NCBI GenBank assembly: GCA_005888315.1
Contig: VAWH01000056.1
Location: 1-63,916, forward strand
Reading direction: 5' to 3'
DNA length: 63,916 nt
Source: Actinomycetota bacterium
GTDB lineage: Bacteria; Actinomycetota; Thermoleophilia; Gaiellales; Gaiellaceae
Shown here piece by piece: positions 18,719-27,525 of the stretch. The notes under the pieces are model-generated. The model made no database searches. It was not told the DNA's origin and saw nothing but the letters and a program-made list of their open reading frames with translations. Both the position numbers and the translations under genes were made by a program. How positions within the stretch are numbered: the stretch's first letter is position 1; every line of letters starts with the position of its first letter.

Positions 18719-19885
18719 ATGTCACAGCATTCTTTTCGCGAGCTCGGCGTGTCCGCGCGCGTCGTCGACGCGCTCGCCGCCCGCTCGATCCACACGCCCT
18801 TCCGAATCCAGGAGCTTGTCCTGCCCGACGCGCTGGCGGGGCTCGACGTCCTCGCCAAGTCGCCCACAGGCTCGGGCAAGACGCTCGCGTTCGCGATTCC
18901 GATCGCGGAGCGGACCGTCCCGAGCGACGGGCGCGTCTCGGCGCTCGTGCTCGTCCCGACCCGTGAGCTCGCCTCGCAGGTGACGGCGGAGTTGCAGCCG
19001 CTCGCGAAAGCCAAGGGCCTCACGGTCGCGTCGGCCTACGGCGGCGTGCCGCTCCGCGCACAGGGAAACCGCGCGAAGAGCGCCCACGTCCTCGTCGCCA
19101 CCCCGGGTCGGCTCGAGGATCTCGCCCAGCGGCGGATGATCGATCTCTCGCACGTCCGGACCTTCGTGCTCGACGAGGCCGACCGGATGCTCGACATGGG
19201 CTTCCAGCCGCAGGTCGACAAGATCGTGCGCCGGCTGCCGCGGAACCGCCAGACGATGTTCTTCTCGGCCACGCTCGACGGCACCGTCGGCGATCTCGCC
19301 CGCGCCTACACGAACAGCCCGTCGCGGATCGAAGGCGAGCTATCGAATGCTCAGCCGGCAGAGATCGAGCACCAGTTCGTCTCGGTCACGGCCGACACGA
19401 AGGTCGAGACGCTCGTCGAGCACATCAAGGCCTCGGACTCGACGCTCGTCTTCGTCAGGACGAAGCGCGGGGCCGACCGCCTCGTGCGAAAGCTCGAGCG
19501 CCACGGCGTCAGGGCGGCCGCGATGCACGGCGACATGTCGCAGCGCGCGCGTGAGCGGGCGCTGGCGCAGTTCGAGAGTGGCAAGGTCGCGACGCTCGTC
19601 GCCACCGACGTCGCCGCCCGCGGGCTCGACCTGACGGAGATCACGCACGTGATCAACTTCGACCCGCCGGAGGAGGACAAGGGCTACGTCCATCGCACCG
19701 GCCGCACCGGCAGAGCGGGCCGCAGCGGCACGGCGATCACGTTCGTCCTCCCGGACCAGCAGGCCGAGACCGGCCGCGTCGCTCGCCGGCTCGGCCACCA
19801 CGCTCAGTTCGAGCACGCCGGGATGCGCGCCGGCCCCGCGAAGCTCCTGTACACGAGCCGCCGCGGGCGCCGGTCGAAGTGGTAG
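18719..19885 (+). CDS. DEAD-box ATP-dependent RNA helicase (RhlE/CsdA type)
   Basis: A 388-residue minimal helicase core with all motifs: Q motif region (FRIQELVLPDAL), I (SPTGSGKT), Ia (PTRELASQ), GG, Ib (TPGRL), II (DEAD), III (SAT), IV (TLVFVRTK), V (VATDVAARGLD) and VI (HRTGRTGRAGRSG). It lacks a long C-terminal extension, ending LLYTSRRGRRSKW. Such helicases unwind RNA during ribosome assembly, mRNA decay or cold shock. It stands alone between a structured leader and a terminator hairpin. Confidence 0.93.
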   Translation: MSQHSFRELGVSARVVDALAARSIHTPFRIQELVLPDALAGLDVLAKSPTGSGKTLAFAIPIAERTVPSDGRVSALVLVPTRELASQVTAELQPLAKAKGLTVASAYGGVPLRAQGNRAKSAHVLVATPGRLEDLAQRRMIDLSHVRTFVLDEADRMLDMGFQPQVDKIVRRLPRNRQTMFFSATLDGTVGDLARAYTNSPSRIEGELSNAQPAEIEHQFVSVTADTKVETLVEHIKASDSTLVFVRTKRGADRLVRKLERHGVRAAAMHGDMSQRARERALAQFESGKVATLVATDVAARGLDLTEITHVINFDPPEEDKGYVHRTGRTGRAGRSGTAITFVLPDQQAETGRVARRLGHHAQFEHAGMRAGPAKLLYTSRRGRRSKW

Positions 19886-19901
19886 GCGGTTAAAACAAGC
19901 G

Positions 19902-19926
19902 GGGGCGCCCGCCGCGCGGACGCCCC
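19902..19926 (+). terminator. Terminator after the helicase gene
   Basis: GGGGCG-C-CCGC and GCGG-A-CGCCCC pair around a CGC loop, 16 bp after the stop codon. No T-run follows. Confidence 0.6.
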
Positions 19927-20017
19927 GACTCGTCCGGAAAAGCTCAGCTCGCGCGTCGTTCCAAATCCGCCCACGGGGGTAGATCCGGTCCTCGATAGTT
20001 CTGACGAAGGAGGCGGT

Positions 20018-20548
20018 ATGAGCCTCAGATCTCGCGCTTCGCTACTAGCTTTGGCCGCATTCGCAGCGACTGTCCTTCCTGCGGCCGGGTCGGCCGCGCC
20101 CGCCTCGACCAGCTTCAGGATCGTTGGCTACGAATACGCGTTCACATCGACGGTCGGGTCGTTCGCGGGCACCGGCGCAGGTAACGCAGGCGATACCGGG
20201 GCGTGGAACGCCAGGGTCGAGCATGACCCGCTCAGCTCGAGTCCCACGTACGTCAACGGAGGCGATTTCCAGATGGCGACCACGAGCCCGGCCGGCAGTG
20301 TCGACTTCGTCGATGGAACGTTCGCCTACCACGGCGGCACGATCACGATGCTCAAACCGGGCGCGTACTGCACGAACCAGCGGTACCGGGTCACCGGGAC
20401 TTTGCAGGATGTCTCGACGAGCACGTCAGCCGGCGGGTCGGGCGCTTTCGCCGTGACCTTGACGCACTACCGGACCCTGCTGTTCGGGCATTGCATCATC
20501 TACAAGGCCCGGGTCGCAGGAAGCGTGGACTTCACCTACCAGCAGTGA
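20018..20548 (+). CDS. Secreted protein of unknown function
   Basis: A 176-residue protein with a classical signal peptide (SLLALAAFAATVLPAAGSAA, cleavage near APA-ST). The mature part is rich in Gly, Ser and Thr and appears to be all-beta: FRIVGYEYAFTSTVGSFAG, GGDFQMATTSPAG, TFAYHGGTITMLKPG and AGSVDFTYQQ. Two cysteines (GAYCTNQRY and FGHCIIYK) probably form one disulfide outside the cell. GAAGGAGGCGGT precedes the ATG. I recognise no family. Confidence 0.75.
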   Translation: MSLRSRASLLALAAFAATVLPAAGSAAPASTSFRIVGYEYAFTSTVGSFAGTGAGNAGDTGAWNARVEHDPLSSSPTYVNGGDFQMATTSPAGSVDFVDGTFAYHGGTITMLKPGAYCTNQRYRVTGTLQDVSTSTSAGGSGAFAVTLTHYRTLLFGHCIIYKARVAGSVDFTYQQ

Positions 20549-20601
20549 AAGCGGTAGAACAGCACCTACTTTCGAGAGAGCTCCCAAAGGAGGTCGTTGA
20601 G

Positions 20602-20802
20602 ATGGAAGCTCACATCGGCGACAGCATTGTGCTCGAGTCCGAGCGGGTCGGCCAGCCGCCGCACACCGGCGTGATCGAGGACGTGCTCCAGCAGCAGCCA
20701 CTGCGCTGCCGCGTGCGGTGGGAGGATGGCCACGAGAGCATCGTCTCCCCCGCGGCGGGCGCCGCGCGGATCGAGCCGAAGAACGCCAAGTCGCTGGGCT
20801 AG
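20602..20802 (+). CDS. DUF1918 domain protein
   Basis: A 66-residue protein of the DUF1918 family: MEAHIGDSIVLESERVGQPP, then HTGVIEDV and YRVRWEDGHES-type CRVRWEDGHESIVSPAAGA. The fold is a small beta barrel common in actinobacteria and often annotated as a hypothetical conserved protein. A textbook AAAGGAGG stands 8 nt before the ATG, so it is probably well expressed. It overlaps the convergent aldo/keto reductase by 4 bp. Function unknown. Confidence 0.88.
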   Translation: MEAHIGDSIVLESERVGQPPHTGVIEDVLQQQPLRCRVRWEDGHESIVSPAAGAARIEPKNAKSLG

Positions 20803-21776
20803 TGCCCAAGCACCCGATGGGGTACGTACGGCTCCTCGAGCCGCGCGATCTCGTCAGGCGATAGCGCCAGCTCGGCCGCGGCCAGCGCGTCCTCGAGGTG
20901 GCCGAGCTTCGTCGCGCCGACGATCGGCGCGGTCACGCCCGGCCTGTGCAGGAGCCAGGCCAGGGCGACCTGGGCCGACGGCAGGCCTCGCTCGCCGGCG
21001 ACCTCCGCGAGCTGGTCGACGACGTCGAAGTCCTCCGGGCGGCCGTACCACTCGTCCTGGAGCGGGTCGGTCTCGGAACGCCGCGTTCGGCGCTCGCCCT
21101 CCCGCGTGCGCGTACCCGCGAGGAAGCCGCGGGCGAGCGGGCTCCACGGAATGATCCCGACGCCCCGGTCGATGCACTGCGGAATCATCTCCCGCTCCTC
21201 CTCGCGGTAGATCAGGTTGTAGTGGTTCTGCATCGAGACGAACGGGGTCCAGCCGTGACGTTCCGCGACATGCTGGGCCTTGGCGAACTGCCACGCGTAC
21301 ATGCTGCTCGCGCCGATGTAGCGCGCCTTGCCGGACTTGACGACCTCGTGCAGCGCCTCCATGGTCTCCTCGATCGGGGTCTCGAAGTCCCAGCGATGGA
21401 TCTGGTAGAGGTCGACGTAGTCGAGCTCCAACCGCTTTAGCGACGCGTCGATCGCCGCGAGGATGTGCTTGCGCGAAAGGCCGCGCCCGGTCGGGCCGGG
21501 CGTCATCGGGAAGTAGACCTTGGTCGCGAGGACGAGCTCGTCTCGGGTGATCAGCTTCCGCAGGAGCCGGCCGGTCGCGACCTCGCTGGCTCCCTGCGAG
21601 TACATGTCGGCGGTGTCGAAGAAGGTGAACCCGCCTTCGACGGCACGGCGGACGATCGGCTCGGCCGCCGCTTCGTCGAGCATCCACGGCCGGTTGGCGT
21701 CGTTGCCGTAGCTCATCATCCCCAGGCCGAGCCGCGAGACGTGCAGGCCCGAGCTGCCGAGCCTGACCTGATCCAT
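20799..21776 (-). CDS. Aldo/keto reductase
   Basis: A 325-residue (beta/alpha)8 NADPH-dependent oxidoreductase. It shows FFDTADMYSQGASEVATGRL with catalytic Asp and Tyr, the Lys of LVLATKVYFPM and YVDLYQIHRWD with the catalytic His. The cofactor-binding end is ALAWLLHRPGVTAPIVGATK. It resembles the YajO/potassium-channel-beta-like AKR subgroup. Its start overlaps the stop of the EamA transporter by one base, so the two are co-transcribed. Substrate unknown. Confidence 0.92.
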   Translation of the reverse strand: MDQVRLGSSGLHVSRLGLGMMSYGNDANRPWMLDEAAAEPIVRRAVEGGFTFFDTADMYSQGASEVATGRLLRKLITRDELVLATKVYFPMTPGPTGRGLSRKHILAAIDASLKRLELDYVDLYQIHRWDFETPIEETMEALHEVVKSGKARYIGASSMYAWQFAKAQHVAERHGWTPFVSMQNHYNLIYREEEREMIPQCIDRGVGIIPWSPLARGFLAGTRTREGERRTRRSETDPLQDEWYGRPEDFDVVDQLAEVAGERGLPSAQVALAWLLHRPGVTAPIVGATKLGHLEDALAAAELALSPDEIARLEEPYVPHRVLGH

Positions 21777-22690
21777 CAGGCCGCCTCGCGGTGGAGTGCG
21801 ATCCCGGCCATCACCAGCGCGATCCCTGCAACCTCTAACGCCGTCGGCAACTGGCGGAGGACGATGACTCCGACCACGGTCGCCGTCGCCGGCAGCAGCG
21901 CGACGAAGAGTGCGTAGGTCGCCCGAGCGAGCCGGGCCATCGCCAGTTGGTCGAAGACGTACGGGATGACGGACGATGACACGCCGACCCCGATTCCCGC
22001 GCCGATCGCCACCGGATCGCCGAGCGCATGGGCCGCGCTCGCAAACCCGATCGGGGAGACGAAGACGAACGCGAACAGCATCGCCGCCGCGAGGCCGTCC
22101 ACGCCGCCCATCGCCGAGCGCCGCGCGACCCGGTGCGCGAGCACGATGTAGGCGGCGAAGAGGGCCGCGTTGGCGAATGCGAAGGCGACGCCGATCGGCT
22201 GGCCGGCGAAGCGAACGTGCGTCAGTAGGTAGACGCCGAGCACCGCCGCGAGGACAGCGGCGAAGTTACGGGAGGTCCGCGTGCCGATCACCGCCACCGC
22301 GATCGGTCCGATGAACTCGATCGCGGCCACCGTCGCGAGCGGCAAACGGTCGATCGAGATGTAGAAGCAGGCGTTCATGACGGCGAAGACCGCGCCGAGC
22401 GACACGATCAGCAGTCGCCCCTGACGATCGAGCGCCACGAACTTGCGCCAGGGGCGGCGCCAGACGGCGAAGACGAGCGCCGCCGATGCGATCCGCAGCC
22501 AGGCGACGCCGAGCACGTCGACACGCGCGAAGAGCAGGACCGCGAATGACGGGCCGAGGTAGTGGAAGATCGCGCTCCCGACGAAGTAGGCGTGCGGTGG
22601 CACGGCGTCGATTCGCGCGGTCAGCGGCACCGGTGCGGTAGCGGCTTCGGCGATCACGAAATTGTCGCCAGGACCGCCCGAAATGGACAT
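21776..22690 (-). CDS. EamA/RhtA-family transporter (amino acid or metabolite exporter)
   Basis: A 304-residue membrane protein of ten predicted helices in two EamA repeats. The first repeat runs from AYFVGSAIFHYLGPSFAVLL to IEFIGPIAVAVIGTR, and the second from VLAAVLGVYLLTHV to VAGIALVMAGIAL. PLATVAAIEFIGPIAVA resembles the threonine/homoserine exporter RhtA. The gene faces an Lrp/AsnC regulator across 54 bp, a common arrangement for amino-acid exporters controlled by their substrate. That role is inferred. Confidence 0.87.
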   Translation of the reverse strand: MSISGGPGDNFVIAEAATAPVPLTARIDAVPPHAYFVGSAIFHYLGPSFAVLLFARVDVLGVAWLRIASAALVFAVWRRPWRKFVALDRQGRLLIVSLGAVFAVMNACFYISIDRLPLATVAAIEFIGPIAVAVIGTRTSRNFAAVLAAVLGVYLLTHVRFAGQPIGVAFAFANAALFAAYIVLAHRVARRSAMGGVDGLAAAMLFAFVFVSPIGFASAAHALGDPVAIGAGIGVGVSSSVIPYVFDQLAMARLARATYALFVALLPATATVVGVIVLRQLPTALEVAGIALVMAGIALHREAA

Positions 22691-22744
22691 AGCGGATCAA
22701 AGGCACTAGAGTCGCCTGACGCAAGAAAGGACGGAGTTGTGCGC

Positions 22745-23209
22745 ATGATTGCCGACAATCTTCGGAAGCTGGACTCGACCGACCGTAAGATCATCGGTGA
22801 GCTCACGAGCGACGGCCGCGTCTCCCTCGCCGAGCTCGGCCGGCGCGTGAACCTGTCCTCCCCGGCGGTTGCCGAGCGCGTCCAGCGTCTTGAGCGCGCT
22901 GGTGTGATCATCGGCTACCACGCCGAGATCGATCCCCGCGCTCTCGGCTACCAGCTGACGGCGATCGTCCGCATCAAGCCCGGTCCGGGGCAGCTACAGC
23001 GGATTCCGGAGCTCGCGCTCGAGATCCCGGAGGTCGGCGAATGCCATCGCATCACGGGCGAGGACTGCTTCTACCTCAAGGTTCACCTGCGCTCGATCGA
23101 CGAGCTGAGCCTCGTCCTCGACCGCTTCCTCACCTACGGCGAGACGACGACCTCCCTGATCAACGCCTCGCCGATTCCCCGGCGTGACCCGCCGCCGATC
23201 GACGAGTAA
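22745..23209 (+). CDS. Lrp/AsnC family transcriptional regulator
   Basis: A 154-residue regulator: N-terminal helix-turn-helix (LDSTDRKIIGELTSDGRVSL, RRVNLSSPAVAERVQRLERA) followed by the RAM effector domain (GYQLTAIVRIKPGPGQLQRI, CHRITGEDCFYLKVHLRSID). An in-frame GTG lies 6 nt upstream, but the ATG at 22745 has better spacing from GGAG. It is divergent from the EamA exporter and probably senses an amino acid to control it. Lrp proteins form octamers that wrap DNA. Confidence 0.92.
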   Translation: MIADNLRKLDSTDRKIIGELTSDGRVSLAELGRRVNLSSPAVAERVQRLERAGVIIGYHAEIDPRALGYQLTAIVRIKPGPGQLQRIPELALEIPEVGECHRITGEDCFYLKVHLRSIDELSLVLDRFLTYGETTTSLINASPIPRRDPPPIDE

Positions 23210-23219
23210 GCCTTAGGCG

Positions 23220-24287
23220 CTACTGCGCGAGCGTCACCTTCGTCAGGCCGGCCGGCTGGGCCGCGTCGAGCCCCTTCGCACGTGCGAGCGCGGCTGCGAA
23301 GAGCTGACCCGGGATGAGCGAGAGAAGGGGCGCGAGCACCGCCCGCGGCGCCTCTGGGACCGGGAGGCAGAACTCGGCGTCCGGCACTTCCTCTGCGGCG
23401 TTGCCCGTGGCGACCAACGTCGCGCCGGCGTTTCTCGCAAGCGCGGCCGCGGCGACGAGGGCCGGCAGGCATTCGTCACGCGACGCGATCGCCCAGACGG
23501 GGAACATCGCGTCGAGGGCGGCGATCGGGCCATGCGAGAGGTCGGTCGAGGTGAGCGGCTCGGCAGCGATACGACAGGTCTCGGTCAGCTTCAGTGCGAT
23601 CTCGCGGGCGGTGCCGAACTCGATCCCGCGGCCGATGACATACATGCGGCCGACGTACGCGAACGTGGTTGCAATCGGGGCCACCGCCTCTTCGAGACCC
23701 GGGAGAGCTGCCGCGATCCGATCGGCCGTCGTCCGCAGCGCGTCCGCGAGCTCGTCGCCGCGTCCGGCAGCGACTCCGGCCAGCAGCGCCAGCACCGCAA
23801 ACGTGTTCAGGAGCGTCTTCGTCGCCGCGACCGCTCGTTCGTCGCCGGCGTGGAGCTGCAGCGTCCATTCGGCGGCCTCGGCCAGAGCCGAACGGGGCTC
23901 GTTCGTCACTGCCACGGTAAGTGCGCCGCGCTCGCGCGCGGCGCGCAGGTAAGAGACAACGTCCGGCGTCTCGCCGGACTGCGACAGGGCGATCACCGCC
24001 GAACGGGAGAAGTCGAGCTCGGCGCGGTAGTACGTGGAGAGGGAGATCGAGTCGCGAAACGCCGTCCAGCCGGGCAAGAGGCCGAACACGTAGACGCCGT
24101 AAGAGGCGGCCGCGTCTGAGGAGCCATGCGCGACCAGCCTCACCACCTCCACCCCGCGCCGCGCGAGCGCCTCGGCAACGACCTCGACGTCCGCGCGCGC
24201 GTCGACGAGCCGCCGGAGCGCCTCCGGCTGCTCGCGGATCTCGGCCAGGAACGTGTCAGGCACCGAGTCGCTGGCCCGTCTCGGCAT
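23220..24287 (-). CDS. SIS-domain sugar phosphate isomerase/deaminase, GlmS-like
   Basis: A 355-residue protein with two SIS domains and no glutaminase domain. The first contains LVAHGSSDAAASYGVYVFGL and the phosphate-binding ALSQSGETPDVVSYLRAA. The second contains MYVIGRGIEFGTAREIALKL and STDLSHGPIAALDAMFP, the region that holds the GlmS active-site Glu and His. Such proteins can act as glucosamine-6-phosphate deaminases (NagB-II type). It is the last gene of the sugar operon and overlaps the ATPase gene by 32 bp; a GTG at 24263 is an alternative start. Confidence 0.87.
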   Translation of the reverse strand: MPRRASDSVPDTFLAEIREQPEALRRLVDARADVEVVAEALARRGVEVVRLVAHGSSDAAASYGVYVFGLLPGWTAFRDSISLSTYYRAELDFSRSAVIALSQSGETPDVVSYLRAARERGALTVAVTNEPRSALAEAAEWTLQLHAGDERAVAATKTLLNTFAVLALLAGVAAGRGDELADALRTTADRIAAALPGLEEAVAPIATTFAYVGRMYVIGRGIEFGTAREIALKLTETCRIAAEPLTSTDLSHGPIAALDAMFPVWAIASRDECLPALVAAAALARNAGATLVATGNAAEEVPDAEFCLPVPEAPRAVLAPLLSLIPGQLFAAALARAKGLDAAQPAGLTKVTLAQ

Positions 24288-25326
24288 CGAACAGATGGGC
24301 CTCCTCCGGCTTGACGCGCAAGAAGATCCGCTCGCCCTGCGCCGGAGCGCGCCGCGCTTCCGTCCGCGCGACCAGGCGCGTCTCCTCGCCGCCGATCTGC
24401 GCGCTGGAGAAGACGAACGCGTCGGCGCCGAACTCCTCGACGACCTCGACCCGGGCGGGCAGGCCTTCCAAGCCGACCTCCAGCGCCTCCGGCCGCAGCC
24501 CCAGGACGACGGCGCCGGACCCGTTCGCTACGGCCGGGCCGAGCTCGACCCGCTCGCCGCCGAAGGAGACTGCGCCGTGCTCGCAGGTGACGTCGCAGAG
24601 GTTCATCGCGGGCGAGCCGATGAAGCCGGCGACGAACCGGTTTGTGGGCCGGTCGTAGAGTTCGCGCGGCTCGCCGACCTGCTGCAGGCGGCCGTGATCG
24701 AGCACGGCCACGCGGTGCCCGAGCGTCATCGCCTCCGCCTGGTCGTGCGTGACGTAGACGGTTGTGACCCCTAGGTCGCGCTGCAAAGCGGCAATGTCGG
24801 CCCGCATCTGCACTCGCAACTTGGCGTCGAGGTTCGAGAGCGGCTCGTCCATCAGGAAGACGCTCGGCTGACGGATGATCGCGCGGCCCATCGCGACGCG
24901 CTGGCGCTCGCCGCCGGACAGCTGCGACGGCTTGCGGCCGAGGTAGCGCTCCATGCCGAGCCGCCGCGCGACCTCGGCCGCCTGCCGCTCACGCTCCGCC
25001 TTCTTGACTCCGGCCATCTTGAGCGGGAAGGCGATGTTCTGCGAGACGGTCAGGTATGGGTAGAGCGCGTAGTTCTGGAAAACCATCGCGACGTCGCGCT
25101 TCTTCGGCGGCAGGTCCGTGACGTCGCGGCCGCCGATCAGGACGGCGCCGGCGTCGACCTCCTCGAGCCCTGCGAGCATCCGCAGCGCCGTCGTCTTCCC
25201 TGACCCGGACGGGCCGACGAGCACCATGAACTCGCCGTCCTCGACCTCCAAGTCGAGCGCGTCCACTGCGGGCACGTCCGTGCCCGAGTAGAGCTTGGTC
25301 GCCTGTTCGTACCGAACGTCAGCCAT
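24256..25326 (-). CDS. Sugar ABC transporter ATP-binding protein, MsmK/UgpC type
   Basis: A 356-residue ATPase with Walker A (GPSGSGKTT), Q-loop (MVFQNYALYPYLTV), signature (LSGGERQRVAMGRAI), Walker B (VFLMDEPLSNLD) and switch His (VTHDQAEAMTLG). The C-terminal regulatory TOBE/OB region (VLGLRPEALEV to HLFDAETGQRLG) marks the carbohydrate CUT1 class. GTG at 25332 is in frame upstream, but ATG 25326 is better spaced from GGAGCGAGG. It energises the two permeases encoded earlier in the operon. It overlaps the BadF gene by 8 bp. Confidence 0.94.
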   Translation of the reverse strand: MADVRYEQATKLYSGTDVPAVDALDLEVEDGEFMVLVGPSGSGKTTALRMLAGLEEVDAGAVLIGGRDVTDLPPKKRDVAMVFQNYALYPYLTVSQNIAFPLKMAGVKKAERERQAAEVARRLGMERYLGRKPSQLSGGERQRVAMGRAIIRQPSVFLMDEPLSNLDAKLRVQMRADIAALQRDLGVTTVYVTHDQAEAMTLGHRVAVLDHGRLQQVGEPRELYDRPTNRFVAGFIGSPAMNLCDVTCEHGAVSFGGERVELGPAVANGSGAVVLGLRPEALEVGLEGLPARVEVVEEFGADAFVFSSAQIGGEETRLVARTEARRAPAQGERIFLRVKPEEAHLFDAETGQRLGA

Positions 25327-26299
25327 CTCCACCTCGCTCCGCCGCTACGGCTTGTTCGAGCTCCTGGCGCGCGCGCCGCTGCGCCTCCGGCGGCGCTTTG
25401 ATTGCGTCGAGCCCGAGCAAGGCCGCGCCGACGATCGGCGGCGAGCTCGGGGCTCTCACGATCACGTCGGGCGCGACCCGGCGCAGCTCCGCCTCGACCG
25501 CTCCGCTCAGCCGGCCGTCGCCCGACTGAAGCAGGCCGCCGCCGAGCAGGACCTCCGCGGGCTCCTCGCTCAGCTCGAGCCGCTCGAGCGCGACACGCGC
25601 CATCGCGACGATCTCGCTCGCGAGCCGGTCGACGATCTCGGCCGCAACCGCGTCGTGCTCGGCCTCTGCGAAGACGACCGGTGGCAGCTCGAGCAGCCTT
25701 CGCCGCGGAATCTGGTGGTGGTGGATTGCCTCGGCCACCTCGAGCGGCGTCTCCAGCCCGAAATGCGCCGGAACCGCCTGCTCGAGCGTCGTCCGCGGCC
25801 CGCGCCCGTCCTGTCCTCGCACCGCGGCGAACAATGCCGCGTTGCCGACGTCGGTGCCGCCGCCCCAGTCGCCGGTGATCGTCCCGAGTGCGGGGAAACG
25901 CGCCTGTCGGCCGTCCGAGGCGACTCCCACGCAGTTGATCCCCGTGCCGCAGACGACGGCGACACCCCAGCCGCGTTCGGTGCCGGCGCGCAGGACGGCG
26001 AAGGTGTCGTTGCCGACGAGCGTCCGCTCGGCCCAGCCGCGCGCTTCGATCGCGTGCCGGAGCTGCTCCTCCTCGCTGGGGAAGTCGACACCGGCCATGT
26101 TCAGCTGTGCGGCGTCCGCCTTGGAGGCGTCGGCCTCGGCGTGCAGACGGTCGAGCACCTCGAGCGCTCGGTCGAAGCCGACGTTGTGCGGCTGGCTCTC
26201 CGGCCCGCGGACGAGCTGCAGCAGCTCGCCGTCGCTCCCGACGAGCGCAAGATGCGTCTTCGAGGCGCCGCCGTCGACCGCGACCACCGCGGGCTTCAT
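25319..26299 (-). CDS. BadF/BadG/BcrA/BcrD-type kinase, probable N-acetylhexosamine kinase
   Basis: A 326-residue ASKHA-fold kinase: phosphate-1 motif VVAVDGGASKTHLALVG, a catalytic-region Asp in TLVGNDTFAVLRAG, phosphate-2 GVAVVCGTGINCVGV, ITGDWGGGTDVGNAAL and the adenosine motif VLLGGGLLQSG. N-acetylglucosamine kinases of this family share GDWGGG. In this operon it would phosphorylate a sugar or amino sugar after import or after GH4 cleavage, feeding the SIS protein. It overlaps the GH4 gene by 4 bp (ATGA). Confidence 0.87.
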   Translation of the reverse strand: MKPAVVAVDGGASKTHLALVGSDGELLQLVRGPESQPHNVGFDRALEVLDRLHAEADASKADAAQLNMAGVDFPSEEEQLRHAIEARGWAERTLVGNDTFAVLRAGTERGWGVAVVCGTGINCVGVASDGRQARFPALGTITGDWGGGTDVGNAALFAAVRGQDGRGPRTTLEQAVPAHFGLETPLEVAEAIHHHQIPRRRLLELPPVVFAEAEHDAVAAEIVDRLASEIVAMARVALERLELSEEPAEVLLGGGLLQSGDGRLSGAVEAELRRVAPDVIVRAPSSPPIVGAALLGLDAIKAPPEAQRRARQELEQAVAAERGGDG

Positions 26300-27525
26300 G
26301 CCTGGACCCGGGCGAGCAGCCGCTCGAGCAGCTCGTTCGTGACGTCGTATTGGCCAATCAGCGGGTGCGTTAGCAGCGCTTTGCGGGCAAGCTCGAGGTC
26401 TCCGGTCACGGCCGCCTGGGCGGTCAGACGCTCGTATGCGGCCACGTGCTGGACGAGCCCGAGCAGCTCCGGGGCCAGCGGCGCCTGTTCGAGCGGCTCG
26501 ATCCCGTCGCGGCCGACGCGGGCCGGCACCTCGACCACGTCGTCGTCGGCGAGACCGGCGAGCGTACCGCCGTTGCGGACGTCGACTTCGTGCACTGCGC
26601 CGTCCCCGTTCAGGAGCGACGAGACAAGCCCGACCGCAGCCTCGCTGTAGAACGCGCCGCCGCGCTGCTCGAGCAGGGCCGGCTTCTCGTTCAGCCCCGG
26701 GTCGCGATACAGGTCGAGCAGCTCGGCCTCGATCTCGGCCACACGCGCCGCCCGCGGCCGCCCGTCCAGCTGCTCGGCGAGCACCTCGTCATGCGCGTAG
26801 AAGTAGCGCAGGTAGTAGGACGGCACCGCGCCGAGCTCGTCGAGCAGCGCGGGGGGCAGCTCCAGCTCGTCCGCGAGCTCGTCGCCGTGCTCGGCAAGCA
26901 GCTCCGGCAGCACGTCGCGGCCGTCGAGCCGCGCCGCGCGCACCCAGGTCAGGTGATTGAGTCCGACCTGATCGACGACGATGCGCTCAGGCTCGACGCC
27001 GAGCCGGCGCGCAAACGAACGCTGGAAGCCGCTCGCGACGTTGCAGAGGCCGACAGCGCGGTAACCGTCGTCAAGCAGCGCCCGCGTGACGATCCCGACC
27101 GGGTTGGTGAAGTCGACGATCCAGGCGTCCGGCGCGGCCAGCGTCCGCACGCGTTCGGCGATCTCGAGCACGACCGGCACGGTCCGCATCGCCTTGGCGA
27201 AGCCACCGGCCCCGGTCGTCTCCTGGCCGATGCAGCCGCAGGCGAGCGGAACCGTCTCGTCGCGGAGGCGTGCTTCCTGGCCGCCGACACGGATCTGGAT
27301 CAGGACGAAGTCCGCGCCCTCGACCGCCGCGTCGAGGTCGCCTGTCGGCTCCAGGACGCCGCGATAACCGGCCCGGTCCAGCATGCGCGCCGCGAGCCCG
27401 CCGACGACCTCGAGCCGCTCGCGGTCGATGTCGTGCAGCCAGAGCTCGTCGACGTCGACTCGCGAGAGGCCCGACACGAGTTCCGGGGTGTAGGTCGAAC
27501 CGGCGCCGACGACGGCGAGTTTCAA
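26296..27525 (-). CDS. Glycoside hydrolase family 4 (6-phospho-beta-glucosidase-like)
   Basis: A 409-residue NAD- and Mn-dependent glycosidase. The Rossmann motif is LAVVGAGSTYTPELVSGLSR. Family motifs follow: DFVLIQIRVGGQEARLRDE, GQETTGAGGFAKAMRTVPV, the metal-binding Cys-Asn in GLCNVASGFQRS and DQVGLNHLTWVR. GH4 enzymes usually act on phosphorylated disaccharides delivered by a PTS; here the partner is an ABC importer, so the natural substrate may be unphosphorylated or be phosphorylated by the BadF kinase. The TTG start at 27525 is chosen because it leaves the canonical N-terminus and overlaps the permease stop (TTGA). Confidence 0.9.
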   Translation of the reverse strand: MKLAVVGAGSTYTPELVSGLSRVDVDELWLHDIDRERLEVVGGLAARMLDRAGYRGVLEPTGDLDAAVEGADFVLIQIRVGGQEARLRDETVPLACGCIGQETTGAGGFAKAMRTVPVVLEIAERVRTLAAPDAWIVDFTNPVGIVTRALLDDGYRAVGLCNVASGFQRSFARRLGVEPERIVVDQVGLNHLTWVRAARLDGRDVLPELLAEHGDELADELELPPALLDELGAVPSYYLRYFYAHDEVLAEQLDGRPRAARVAEIEAELLDLYRDPGLNEKPALLEQRGGAFYSEAAVGLVSSLLNGDGAVHEVDVRNGGTLAGLADDDVVEVPARVGRDGIEPLEQAPLAPELLGLVQHVAAYERLTAQAAVTGDLELARKALLTHPLIGQYDVTNELLERLLARVQA